A DNA stretch of 64,000 bases from Nostoc commune NIES-4072 (GTDB lineage: Bacteria > Cyanobacteriota > Cyanobacteriia > Cyanobacteriales > Nostocaceae), in contig NZ_BDUD01000001.1 in NCBI RefSeq assembly GCF_003113895.1, positions 1,959,821-2,023,820 on the forward strand, in the 5' to 3' direction. The translations under genes and the position numbers were made by a program. Positions 26,091 through 34,718 of this stretch are shown one piece after another. The stretch's first letter is position 1; every line of letters begins with the position of its first letter. The notes under the pieces are model-generated. The model saw only the letters and a list, made by a program, of their open reading frames with translations, was not told the DNA's origin and did no database searches.

Positions 26091-26227
26091 CAAAAGTGCA
26101 ATCACTCTAACCTCTCACGAGTGTCAAGGGTTTGATGCGTTACGCTGTCGCTAACACATCCTACAGATATTTTCAGAAATCAAACCGGATTCCTATATTC
26201 GTTATGTAGACGATTTTGCCTGATTCA

Positions 26228-26285
26228 CCTAATTTTAGGGCTAATTCCAAAAGCCAATTCAGAATGGATAAAAGCACACATCTAA
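26228..26285 (-). pseudogene. 3' remnant of a second aspartyl protease copy
   Basis: On the minus strand MCAFIHSELAFGISPKI parallels VCFYRSELVFEISPKIA at the 3' end of the protease pseudogene at 25131-25648. Only this tail remains. Paired small aspartyl proteases are usual, so this is likely the debris of the neighbour gene. Confidence 0.6.
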
Positions 26286-26299
26286 AGTGATTATAACAA

Positions 26300-26329
26300 G
26301 ATTCCCGACTTTTAAAATAGTCGGGAATC
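26300..26329. terminator. Hairpin downstream of the glycoside hydrolase gene
   Basis: Arms GATTCCCGACT and AGTCGGGAATC, an 8-base loop. It lies about 90 bases after the stop of the minus-strand hydrolase gene and resembles the desB terminator stem. Confidence 0.5.
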
Positions 26330-26414
26330 TGAGCCTTTGCAACAGGCAAGGCACTACCAATTAGATGTCAAAACCTTAATTGATAGTACAAAAATATAAT
26401 CTTCAACAGAAAAG

Positions 26415-27611
26415 TTATTCAACTTTGGCGCGGAGTGCGGGAGAGCGGAAGAGAGTTGCAAATCCAGCTTGGCGCTCATTTAAAGGTTCTAGAGCATTGT
26501 TCCAAAGACTTTCATAATAAAAGAAAGTTACGCCTAAACCGCGTTCTTGAGCAGCTCGCACCTGAGACTTAATTTGCTGCATCGGAACTGGATTATTTCG
26601 TAACCCTGTCATAACACCAATTCCAGTTGGAATTATTTTTTGCGCTTCTTGAATTTCTTGGCGAGAAATATTAGCTACAAAACTTTGCAGATCCGGACGA
26701 TAAATTTGCACGATTAACTCATCCACAATATTTTGCCGTATCCAACTCAGCCAATCTTGCAGGTGAAACTTGTAAGCAAAATCATAATAATTAGGAGAAA
26801 CAGAGAAAATCGCCTGCGGTTTTCTCTGCTTCACAGCTTGGTTAATTTGTACCATAAACGCCGTAATTTTATCTGCCCGCCACTTTACCCATGCCGCATC
26901 TTGGGAATTAGTTGGGGGAGGATTCTTAGTTTCTTTGGTGTACAAAGCAACTGTATATTGATCGTAGCCAAATTCGTGAGGCAAACTCATGTGATCGTCA
27001 AACTGAATGCCATCGGCATCATATTGGGTAACAGTTTCTAGCACTAAATTAGTGATAAACTGTTGCACTTTTGGATGGAACGGATTGAGCCACATAACTT
27101 CACCCGCCGCACTGATTGAAGTTTGGCTACCATCCCGCTTTTGTGTGAACCAATGAGGATAATTTATTGCCAATTCTGAGGTTGGGGGAGCCATGAAACC
27201 AAACTCGAACCAGGGAATTACCAGCAATCCTTTGCGATGAGCTTGGTTAATCAAGTCTGCAAGAATATCATGTCCATCTGAACCTTTGTAGACAAAAGGT
27301 TGAATACCTGCACCTTGTGCGATCGCACTAGGATACATCACATAGCCAGAATTCCACACCACAGGATAAATTGTGTTGAAGTTCAGCCGTCGTAATTGAC
27401 TTACAGCATCCTGTACTTTATCACGACTCTTGAGGGTGTCAAAATCATTATTGGTCATCCAAACCCCGCGAATTTCCTGACGGGGTATCTGTGCGATGGT
27501 AGGAGTGAAACTGTCCACCAACAATACAGTAAAAAAGGATATTAAAATGAGAATTGGAAAAAGAGACTTGAGTAGTCGTTGCCAACTTTGAACAATAAAA
27601 GATGATTTCAT
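26415..27611 (-). CDS. Secreted glycoside hydrolase-like protein (GHL10/DUF187 type)
   Basis: 398 residues from the ATG at 27611. The frame extends further upstream, but that part translates tandem-repeat DNA and is not protein-like. A signal peptide or anchor (SLFPILILISFFTVLLVDSF) is followed by the GHL10 domain: EIRGVWMTNNDFDTL, LRRLNFNTIYPVVWNSGY, GLLVIPWFEFGF and YDADGIQFDDHMSLP, the last with the acidic pair expected at the active site, then a predicted TIM-barrel to the end. Related proteins are thought to act on bacterial glycans; the substrate is unknown. Divergent from chlI. Confidence 0.85.
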   Translation of the reverse strand: MKSSFIVQSWQRLLKSLFPILILISFFTVLLVDSFTPTIAQIPRQEIRGVWMTNNDFDTLKSRDKVQDAVSQLRRLNFNTIYPVVWNSGYVMYPSAIAQGAGIQPFVYKGSDGHDILADLINQAHRKGLLVIPWFEFGFMAPPTSELAINYPHWFTQKRDGSQTSISAAGEVMWLNPFHPKVQQFITNLVLETVTQYDADGIQFDDHMSLPHEFGYDQYTVALYTKETKNPPPTNSQDAAWVKWRADKITAFMVQINQAVKQRKPQAIFSVSPNYYDFAYKFHLQDWLSWIRQNIVDELIVQIYRPDLQSFVANISRQEIQEAQKIIPTGIGVMTGLRNNPVPMQQIKSQVRAAQERGLGVTFFYYESLWNNALEPLNERQAGFATLFRSPALRAKVE

Positions 27612-27827
27612 AAATTTGAATGATGCATTAACTACCCACACATGCCATTGCTCGTTTTGATGATTGAATTTACTAACCATTAGTCTACAAGTATTTATGC
27701 TTAGTACAGGATTGATGAGTTGGTAGTTGTTCGTTCCCTGCTTCTGGAACTTTTGCACCAGAAAAACTAAAGCAGACAAATTAAGATAGTTGACGCAGCT
27801 AGTAGGCATTTGTGCCCAATAGATATT

Positions 27828-27983
27828 GGAATGGGGAATGGGGCATTGGGCATTGGGCATTGGGCATTGGGAAGAGACAATGGGACAACAAGGTAAAATT
27901 TCTCCTTTATCTCCTACTGCCTCCCCTGCTGCCCCTGCTCCCTCTGCTCCCTGCTCCCTGCTCCCTGCTCCCTGCTCCCTGCC
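27828..27983. repeat. Two tandem-repeat tracts between the hydrolase and chlI
   Basis: 27828-27872 holds repeats of GGGGAAT changing to GGGCATT; 27921-27983 holds repeats of CTGCTCC, both seven bases long. They occupy the divergent promoter region, so spacing of the chlI or hydrolase promoter may vary by slippage. Confidence 0.85.
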
Positions 27984-28063
27984 CCCGATCTTCTCACTCC
28001 GCCACACCCCACCTGTGTCACAATAGAGAACTGTAATAAGAAAAATATTGTTAAGGTAATTTA

Positions 28064-29188
28064 GTGAGTCCAACTGCTCAATCCACGGCAAGTGCGCGTC
28101 GCGTGGTATTTCCTTTTACGGCAATTGTGGGCCAGGAAGAAATGAAACTGGCGCTCCTATTGAACGTGATTGACCCCAAAATTGGTGGTGTAATGATCAT
28201 GGGTGATCGCGGCACCGGGAAATCCACAACTATCCGGGCGCTGGCCGATCTGCTGCCAGAAATTTCTGTGGTTGCCAATGACCCCTTCAGTAGCGATCCT
28301 AGCGACCCCGACTTGATGAGCGATGAAGTCCGCCAACTGTTAGAACAAGGGGCGGAAATTCCTGTAGCTCACAAAAAAGTCCAAATGGTAGACCTGCCGC
28401 TAGGAGCTACAGAAGACCGAGTTTGTGGCACAATCGACATCGAGAAAGCTTTATCTGAAGGTGTCAAAGCCTTTGAACCGGGACTGCTGGCAAAGGCTAA
28501 CCGAGGCATTCTTTATGTGGATGAAGTCAACTTGCTAGATGACCACCTCGTAGACGTGCTACTAGATTCCGCCGCGAGTGGATGGAACACTGTAGAACGA
28601 GAAGGTATTTCTATCCGTCACCCTGCGCGTTTTGTTCTTGTGGGTTCTGGAAACCCGGAAGAAGGCGAACTACGCCCGCAATTGCTCGATCGCTTTGGGA
28701 TGCACGCAGAAATTCACACCGTAAAGGAACCAGCCTTGCGGGTGCAAATCGTGGAACAACGGGCGGATTTTGACCAAAATCCTCTAGTATTTCTCGAAAA
28801 GTACAAACCCCAGCAAGAAGCACTACAACAGCAAATTGTCAATGCTCAAAAGCTTTTGCCAGAAGTGAAAATTGACTATGAACTGCGGGTGAAAATTTCT
28901 GAAGTCTGCTCAGAACTGGATGTAGATGGTTTGCGTGGTGACATTGTTAGTAACCGCGCCGCCAAAGCTTTAACAGCTTATGAAGGACGTACTGAAGTTA
29001 CAGTTGATGATATCCACCGCGTAATTACGCTATGCTTGCGTCACAGGCTGCGGAAAGACCCCTTAGAATCGATTGATTCTGGCTACAAAGTCGCCAAAGT
29101 TTTTAGCCGCGTCTTTGGTGTCGAACTACCAGAAAGTGATGTTGCACAAAAAAACGGCACAGGTCAAAAGTTAGGGGCTAGGAGCTAA
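28064..29188 (+). CDS. chlI: Magnesium chelatase subunit I
   Basis: AAA+ ATPase subunit of the Mg-chelatase (ChlD, ChlH, ChlI), which inserts Mg2+ into protoporphyrin IX at the start of chlorophyll synthesis. 374 residues with a GTG start. Visible: Walker [11 protein letters not shown] near residue 47, Walker [18 protein letters not shown] near 146, sensor [23 protein letters not shown], and the C-terminal helical sensor 2 segment. Neither chlD nor chlH is nearby, as is normal in cyanobacteria. Confidence 0.96.
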   Translation: MSPTAQSTASARRVVFPFTAIVGQEEMKLALLLNVIDPKIGGVMIMGDRGTGKSTTIRALADLLPEISVVANDPFSSDPSDPDLMSDEVRQLLEQGAEIPVAHKKVQMVDLPLGATEDRVCGTIDIEKALSEGVKAFEPGLLAKANRGILYVDEVNLLDDHLVDVLLDSAASGWNTVEREGISIRHPARFVLVGSGNPEEGELRPQLLDRFGMHAEIHTVKEPALRVQIVEQRADFDQNPLVFLEKYKPQQEALQQQIVNAQKLLPEVKIDYELRVKISEVCSELDVDGLRGDIVSNRAAKALTAYEGRTEVTVDDIHRVITLCLRHRLRKDPLESIDSGYKVAKVFSRVFGVELPESDVAQKNGTGQKLGARS

Positions 29189-29420
29189 TTAATTTTGGAT
29201 TTTAGATTTTGGATTTTGGATTTTTCCTTCAATTCAAAATCTAAAATTGGCAGAGTCTAACTCAACATTTAGCACTCAAAACTGATTATGAGATTTTGGT
29301 CTTTTTGGTTTCATAGCTTTGTTCTATCTAGCCAATACAACCCGCCCAGGTTTGTAGAATTATTGATGCTCTTATTAGCGATAGCTATGCTTGCAATAGC
29401 CAGTATTTTACCGGATAGAC
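29189..29420. other. Gap between chlI and the IS66-like element
   Basis: Contains the start of an ORF (ATG 29288) with a hydrophobic stretch, FVELLMLLLAIAMLAIASIL, that runs into the left end of the IS at 29421. If this was a gene, its 3' part is gone. It has no ribosome binding site and I do not call it. Confidence 0.3.
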
Positions 29421-29664
29421 GTATCGGCTCAATAATTAGGGGTAGGCAGTTATTCCGTCTGCCAGGACCGAATGGCACGCTTGAAAAGCGCAAATGTATT
29501 ATTTACAAGGGTTTCATCACTTTGGCAAAACTTAGGCTAATGGATCTGCGATGGCGCAAGCGCCCGCCTTCGGCATCGCAAACTGAGAGTTGCAGATTAT
29601 TCTGATTCCCGACCTTAAAACTATTAGTTTTCTAAACCCCTTACCAGGCAAGTATTTCAGCTTT

Positions 29665-31509
29665 TCAAGCGTGCCATTCTTGCCAGGACCAACCAAACAG
29701 ATTAGAAGCAGTCTTGTTCCGAATTATTTGAGCTAGCGACTCTATATTTTCAGTTCGAGTGATGCGGTCGCGCACGTATTCAAAAAAACTAATTCCCAAC
29801 TTGCGGGTCGTAGCCACAAGGGACATAAAAGTATCCCAAGCTTGAGTACCATCCTGAGTTTGAGTACCATAGCTAATATTACGTCGCAGAACCATTGTTC
29901 TGGCACCTAGTTCGGCAGGATTATTGTGCAACGGAAGTTCAGGATGCTCCAAGACTAACAACAACTCCTCGATTTTTGCTGCTGTTAATTGTTTTCGTTG
30001 ATCTAACTCCTCATAACCACTTTTGGTAGCGAAAATGTCCCAAAACTCAGACCGCAGTTTCTGTGCGGCTTCATCGCTTGGGGCATTCTGGTACGCCAGT
30101 AATTTGCGGTAGTAATCCCAGAAAGACGTGAGAAACTGATCTAAAAGCTTTTGATGATAAGCCACCACCGGACTCAACTTTTTGTAGTGTCGCCCTTCAT
30201 GTACCCAACACAAAGCCAATTCAGTTGTCAGTAATTTGAATTGAGGAGCATCATCACATACCAGGGCTTGCACCACTGGCCAATCGGTTTGATGATGGTA
30301 AAAAGCGATCGCTGCTGCATCCATTACACGGGTACATTGTTGAGAGCCGAGTTTGGGTAGATGGTGTTCGAGTAGGGCATTAAACTCTAAATCGCTGAAC
30401 TTAGTTTCTTGGGGCAACAACTTTAAAGACTTCTGGATTTTTTGGGAAATTTGGAACGTCTCCAGTAGGTCATAAGTGAATGGATTGAGCAGAAACTGGA
30501 GTTCTTGCTGGTTTTGTAATCCCTTCAGGACTGTCAACCTATCTTTCTTCTCGCTCGTGAAGTATACCGTATAAATCGGGTTGCATACTATATTAGTTGT
30601 GTAGTTAACCCCGGCAACACGAGCAGTTGTTTGGTCAAAGTGCTGCCAAGGGCTACTAGTAAGTCCTGCTTCATAGACTTCACTTTTCTCAGTATGAAAG
30701 TCCAAGTGGTTTTTAATCAACAAGTTAGATAAATAACCTGCTGACATGGAAATACCAATATCACCCAAAAATTCTAGTAATTTGCTTTGGGTCATGTTGC
30801 TGCCATAGTATAGGCTAATCACCAAAGCTTTGATTCCCGGTCCAAATTCTCCCTCGTAACCATCTGGTAGTTCCGCTAAGTAAGTTTTTCCCTCTCTTGG
30901 AGAGTAGTATTTCTCTTTGCGGAATAAAACGTTGTCGGTTGTCAGTTTAATGTCTTGAACTACAACTTCTTCATAGCCTTTAAACTGTGCATCAACTGGG
31001 AGTTTCTCTTGGGGATATTTGATAATTTCCTGACGGTCTATTTTAACAGTGAACAGTGAACAGTAAACAGTTATCAGTGATCTATTTATCCCTGGGTTTA
31101 AGTCCCCCACAAAGAAGGTGGAATGCGTTGGTGGCGGGTCTAAATCCCCCACCATACGCCTGATAACTGATAACTGATAACTGATAACTGATTTAATGCT
31201 TTCGTTTTTCTGACCTTTCTCATGATTTTTTGGGGTTTTTCGTTCTTTCTCAGAAGAGTGATTCCTGGCCTCAACCCTTGGCTGCTTGCGTTTTATTTCT
31301 GGTTGACCCTGTTCCCCTTTGAGACGGTTGTTTTCGTCCCTTAATCGTTGGTTTTCTGAACGCAAGTCCTTAACTTCTGATTTTAATTCTTCTATCAGGT
31401 TCAGCAATATCTCTACAGTCTGACGCAAAGATTCGTCTGCAATCTTGTTTGGGTCGATGGTTTGCAGGAGCTTATCTACTGGTGTCTGTGTCAACTGCTT
31501 TTGCGTCAT
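29665..31509 (-). CDS. IS66-like transposase with a repeat-derived insertion
   Basis: 614 residues. Coiled coil at about 30-70 (LIEELKSEVKDLRSENQRL), basic linker, then zinc-ribbon-less IS66-type domains with FGPGIKALVISLYYGSNMTQ, the acidic residues in WQHFDQTTARVAG and LVCDDAPQFK, and NNPAELGARTMVLRRNISYG carrying the presumed catalytic glutamate. Codons for about residues 107-156 (31043-31193) are made of tandem heptamers (TGATAAC, GTGAACA) and an inverted GGGGGATTTAGACCC/GGGACTTAAACCC pair: an insertion that keeps the frame. The core appears intact, so activity is possible but doubtful. Confidence 0.78.
   Translation of the reverse strand: MTQKQLTQTPVDKLLQTIDPNKIADESLRQTVEILLNLIEELKSEVKDLRSENQRLRDENNRLKGEQGQPEIKRKQPRVEARNHSSEKERKTPKNHEKGQKNESIKSVISYQLSVIRRMVGDLDPPPTHSTFFVGDLNPGINRSLITVYCSLFTVKIDRQEIIKYPQEKLPVDAQFKGYEEVVVQDIKLTTDNVLFRKEKYYSPREGKTYLAELPDGYEGEFGPGIKALVISLYYGSNMTQSKLLEFLGDIGISMSAGYLSNLLIKNHLDFHTEKSEVYEAGLTSSPWQHFDQTTARVAGVNYTTNIVCNPIYTVYFTSEKKDRLTVLKGLQNQQELQFLLNPFTYDLLETFQISQKIQKSLKLLPQETKFSDLEFNALLEHHLPKLGSQQCTRVMDAAAIAFYHHQTDWPVVQALVCDDAPQFKLLTTELALCWVHEGRHYKKLSPVVAYHQKLLDQFLTSFWDYYRKLLAYQNAPSDEAAQKLRSEFWDIFATKSGYEELDQRKQLTAAKIEELLLVLEHPELPLHNNPAELGARTMVLRRNISYGTQTQDGTQAWDTFMSLVATTRKLGISFFEYVRDRITRTENIESLAQIIRNKTASNLFGWSWQEWHA
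31041..31193. repeat. About 150-bp composite repeat inserted in the transposase gene
   Basis: Left part 31041-31080: degenerate GTGAACA heptamers. Middle: an inverted repeat around GGTGGAATGCGTTGG. Right part 31160-31191: four copies of TGATAAC. The length is a multiple of three and no stop is introduced. Confidence 0.75.
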
Positions 31510-31583
31510 GTGTCACATTCTATAATGCCGCGACCTCTAAGATCATAATTTTCTTGCCCTACCCCTACTTATTGAGCCGATAC

Positions 31584-32637
31584 TAAAGAATTAACTAGTG
31601 GTATTACTTGTGTAGATAATTATCGAGGTCGAGGACGTTATAAAGCCGAATCACATCTACCAAATCTTTTATCAGATATCAAAAACTTGGTAGATGGTCA
31701 AAGTCAAATAGATCCAAGTTTTAAAAGTCAAAGGCTTTACACGCGCCTGAGTGCTGCGGAAGTCAGACATCAATTAATTGAGAAATTTGGTTATGCAGAT
31801 GAAGACTTACCAACTTCAGAAACAATTCGTGTTAAGTTAAATGGTTTAGGATATCGCCTCAAACGGGTTGCCAAAATTCAACCTCAAAAAAAATTCCTGA
31901 AACTGACGCAATCTTTGAGCAATTAGCTATAGTTCATCAAGAAGCAATAGAAGATCCAAGTATTTTACGTTTAAGCTTGGATGCAAAAGCTCGTGTCAAT
32001 ATCGGGTCATTTGACCGTGGTGGTAGAAATCGAGCGCCGACAAAAACTGATGACCATGACTTCCACCCTAAAACAAGCGTGACTCCTTATGGCATATTTC
32101 TTCCAGGTCTTGACGAGTTATTTTTATATTTTACAGAATCAAAAGTAACGAGTGATTTTATCGTTGATATTTTAGCAGATTTTTGGTCATCAGAAAGTTG
32201 GCGATTTCCCGAAATAAAAACTCTGCTTATTAATCAAGATAATGGAGGAGAAAATAGTTTTCGGCGTACACAATTCATGAAACGAATAGTTGAATTTTCT
32301 CAGAAATATCAACTGAATTTACGTTTAGCTTACTACCCTCCCTATCATAGTAAATATAATCCTATCGAACGGACTTGGGCTGTACTAGAAAATTATTGGA
32401 ATGGGAGCATTTTAGATGAAGTAGAAGCTGCTTTAAATTTTGCTAAGAATATGACTTGGAATGGCAAACATCCTGTTGTTAAACTAGTCACTGAAACTTA
32501 TGAGCTAGGCGTTAAGCTGAACATTTGAAGCTATGTCAAAAGTTGAGGAGCAAATTAAGCGTTTGACTGATTCAACCCATGAAACTTTCCCGGATTTAGG
32601 GAAATGGTTTATTGATATTCACTATGGAGCAACATAG
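31584..32637 (+). pseudogene. ISAzo13/IS630-like transposase, 5' truncated, two frame changes
   Basis: The homologous reading starts directly at the IS66-like right end as KELTSGITCV, continues RLSAAEVRHQLIEKFGYADEDLP to an A8 run at 31886-31893, then changes to the -1 frame (IPETDAIFEQLAIVHQEA). The DDE core is in frame two: LSLDAKARVNIG, LLINQDNGGENS, HSKYNPIERTW. A second change near 32526 leaves the last 30 residues, EAMSKVEEQIKRLTDS to HYGAT, in another frame, stop at 32635-32637. The first change may be programmed; the second looks like decay. The N-terminal DNA-binding part is missing. Confidence 0.75.
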
Positions 32638-32735
32638 GTTAAAAAAATAGTTATTAAAGTTTTCTTTAGCTATAATTAATAATCAAATAGCACTTTTCAG
32701 TCAAGCCAGGAAAGTGCAGATTTTCCATGTGTATA

Positions 32736-32778
32736 AGGTGAGGTCTTGGGTTGCCAACGGCAACCCAAGACCTCACCT
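32736..32778. repeat. Perfect 20-bp-arm hairpin
   Basis: Arms AGGTGAGGTCTTGGGTTGCC and its exact complement with an AAC loop. It stands between the ISAzo13 remnant and the truncated SDR gene. It could be a transcription terminator, a REP-like element or a hairpin end of a lost IS200/IS605-type element. Confidence 0.8.
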
Positions 32779-32821
32779 CATTATAATGATTATCATTCTT
32801 ACTAGTTGTATATTTTATTTC

Positions 32822-33171
32822 TTGGAAGTCCCATAGTCAATATCTCCTCAGTGGCTGGGCGGACAGCGCGGGCGGGCGTTGGTGTTTATAATGCTACCAA
32901 ATGGGGTGTCAATGCCGTCTCAGAAGCATTGCGCCAAGAAGTCCACAAAGACAACATCCGCGTCACCATCATCGAACCAGGTTTAGTGGATACGGAAATT
33001 GACAGCCAAATAACTGATCCTGTTGCCAAAGAAGGGATCGAAAAACGACGTAAGGCAATTACACCTCTGCAAAGCGAAGACGTTGCGGCTGCGATCGTTT
33101 ACGCCGTTACCCAACCACCACGCGTTAATGTCAACGAAATCCTCATTCGACCAACGGGACAAGAACACTAA
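32822..33171 (+). pseudogene. Short-chain dehydrogenase/reductase, C-terminal half only
   Basis: Opens with GSPIVNISSVAGRTARAG, which holds the catalytic serine, continues with YNATKWGVNAVSEALRQEV (Tyr-x3-Lys) and IRVTIIEPGLVDTEI, and ends about 250 residues into a normal SDR of the YdfG type. The N-terminal NAD(P)-binding half is absent; upstream DNA is the hairpin and IS debris. An ATG at 32806 gives a 121-residue ORF but no functional enzyme is expected. Confidence 0.75.
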
Positions 33172-33180
33172 ACAAGCATA

Positions 33181-33324
33181 ATTCTTGCTACCGCATCTGG
33201 AAAATTGGGGTCTTGCGCTGATTATTTCATGAGAACTGTTGAGGGGTTGATGGCTGAAGGCATTAAAGATAGACAATTACTCTTGTTACGCAAACAAGTA
33301 TTAGCAAAACGACAAGCGCTCTAG
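33181..33324 (+). pseudogene. Fragment resembling the C-terminus of a gamma-glutamylcyclotransferase-like protein
   Basis: The frame from 33181 to the TAG at 33322 reads ASGKLGSCADYFMRTVEGLM then GIKDRQLLLLRKQVLAKRQ. The LGSC-Y--RTVEGL pattern is that of the C-terminal tail of cyanobacterial gamma-glutamylcyclotransferase-like proteins, as I remember the family. No 5' part is present. Probably a gene end left behind by the same rearrangement that cut the SDR. Confidence 0.4.
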
Positions 33325-33459
33325 TTAATGGCGATCGCTTTACTTTATCGCCTATTTACGGGCAATAGCCATGATGTGAGCGCTCATCCCCAATATAGAG
33401 GGTTCGGTTTCTAACCAACGAATCGCTTCTAAAAGGCGATCGCGCCGACCAAGCTCATT

Positions 33460-34191
33460 CTAGTGTTCTTGAAAGTTTTGTAATAACCAGCCTGGCCCTT
33501 CAATCGCTAAAATCTTTTCAGAATGTAAACCCGCTTCTTCAACCTCTGCTCTGAGTTCTTCTGGATGATGAAAGAAAGTTTTGGTAAAGTAGCGAGGATG
33601 GTTGTTTGGGTTGCGGTGTTGACCATCAATCAAATCCTGTTTAACAATCTCTACAAACTCTGGATCATCTAAATGTCCCCGAAATAATCCATCTAAGGTT
33701 GAAGCAAAGCGAGAAACTCCCGCAGCAAAAGCAAAACCCCCAGTTTTTAAGATGCGATGAGCTTCATGCAAAGCAATAATCCGATCTGTGCGCTCAGTCA
33801 GATGATACAAAGGCCCAAGTAAGAGAATAGCATCAACAGTATTATCCGCCCGATTCAGTTGCCGAGCATCTCCAACTGCCAAACTAGCTAGAGGATATTC
33901 TGGTTGAGCTTGTGACAAATGTCGGGCTTGCTCTATGTGCAAAGGAACCGCATCAATGAGATGGACTTCATAGCCCTGTTGAGCAAGCCAAAAAGAATAG
34001 ACGCCAGCGCCACCGCCAACATCGAAAATCACTGCGGGTGGAGGTGGTAAATAGCGGCTTATAAGTTCTTGGCTTCTGACTAATTCCAGCAAACCTGCAC
34101 CTTTTGATAATCGGTTTTGCTCCTGACCACTGGCGTAATGGATTAATGCTTCATCTGCAAGCAGATTGTTTAATTCAGATAAATCTGACAT
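33460..34191 (-). CDS. Class I SAM-dependent methyltransferase with premature stop
   Basis: 243 residues from the ATG at 34191. VIFDVGGGAGVYSFWLAQ is the SAM-binding motif, VDAILLLGPLYHLTE and HRILKTGGFAFAAG follow, as in UbiE-like enzymes. The frame ends at a TAG (33460-33462) after LLQNFQEH, yet the same frame continues as NELGRRDRLLEAIRWLETEP to a natural-looking end MAIARK at 33352. The lost 36 residues form the last strand of the fold, so activity is uncertain. The start overlaps the 3' end of the DUF120 gene, as in a translationally coupled pair. Substrate unknown. Confidence 0.75.
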   Translation of the reverse strand: MSDLSELNNLLADEALIHYASGQEQNRLSKGAGLLELVRSQELISRYLPPPPAVIFDVGGGAGVYSFWLAQQGYEVHLIDAVPLHIEQARHLSQAQPEYPLASLAVGDARQLNRADNTVDAILLLGPLYHLTERTDRIIALHEAHRILKTGGFAFAAGVSRFASTLDGLFRGHLDDPEFVEIVKQDLIDGQHRNPNNHPRYFTKTFFHHPEELRAEVEEAGLHSEKILAIEGPGWLLQNFQEH

Positions 34192-34563
34192 CGTGAATCT
34201 CAACTTCAATTAAATCATTATCTTTCAGGTTATATAGCTCCCGAAGTTTAACGTCGCAAGCTATCTCAATAATTGTTTTTGGATGATCTCCACTCTCTGT
34301 GTTATTTTTGTCTGTTCTTAGGATAAAAGCATCTCTGCTAAATATCTGACAGGGAACAATGCTAACAGAAACAGTCCCTCCATATTCTTCCTTTTCCAGA
34401 CGAATTACATTTTTCGGGAGGTGGTAAGGTTGTTCTAGCTGAATATTTAAAGTTCCAGGAAAAATTTCATTCCTGTTTTTCTCAAGTAATATTTTTGGAG
34501 TTTCTCAATCCAGTAAGAAAAGTTTCCTAAACCACTGACAAATTTACCTTTTAAGATTTTCAT
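34175..34563 (-). pseudogene. CTP-dependent riboflavin kinase-like (DUF120) gene with frameshift
   Basis: From the ATG at 34563 the frame reads MKILKGKFVSGLGNFSYWIE and fails after an A5 run (34492-34496). With one extra A it continues KILLEKNRNEIFPGTLNIQL, then VSIVPCQIFSRDAFILRTDK, GDHPKTIIEIACDVKLRELY to the stop at 34175: the DUF120 beta-barrel of archaeal-type riboflavin kinases, which phosphorylate riboflavin with CTP. About 130 residues, full length. Either a one-base deletion or a sequence error in a homopolymer. It overlaps the start of the methyltransferase gene. Confidence 0.7.
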
Positions 34564-34718
34564 ATAATATATATTTTTATCTTTTTTGTAAATAGGTTGG
34601 TGAATTTTAATTACTATTAATATCGATTAAACATAAATTGTATTCAGTAGCTAGCGATCGCTAAAGTCGTTGCCTCTTGAATAGTTTTCGTAAGGAGTCA
34701 CGCAGAAATAACTTACCT

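Larger units (their letters stand above)
29421..31583 (-). mobile_element. IS66-like insertion sequence, 2163 bp
   Basis: The outer ends match as inverted repeats: GTATCGGCTCAATAA at 29421 reading right, and the same 15 bases reading left from 31583, with similarity continuing for about 29 bp. The single large ORF is the transposase on the minus strand. No target duplication is visible; the flanks are GGATAGAC and TAAAGAAT. The right end abuts a truncated ISAzo13-type gene. The 3' non-coding part includes a GC-rich dispersed repeat (29548-29579) and a 19-bp inverted pair (29471-29489 with 29660-29678). Confidence 0.75.

Noticed and set aside
27680..28091. N-terminal extension of the GHL10-type protein
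   Set aside because: Translates heptamer tracts (SREQGAGSREQGA-like) and precedes a better start with a signal peptide at 27611.
29288..29605. ORF of 105 codons running into the IS66-like element
   Set aside because: The second half is IS and dispersed-repeat DNA; the first half has no ribosome binding site.
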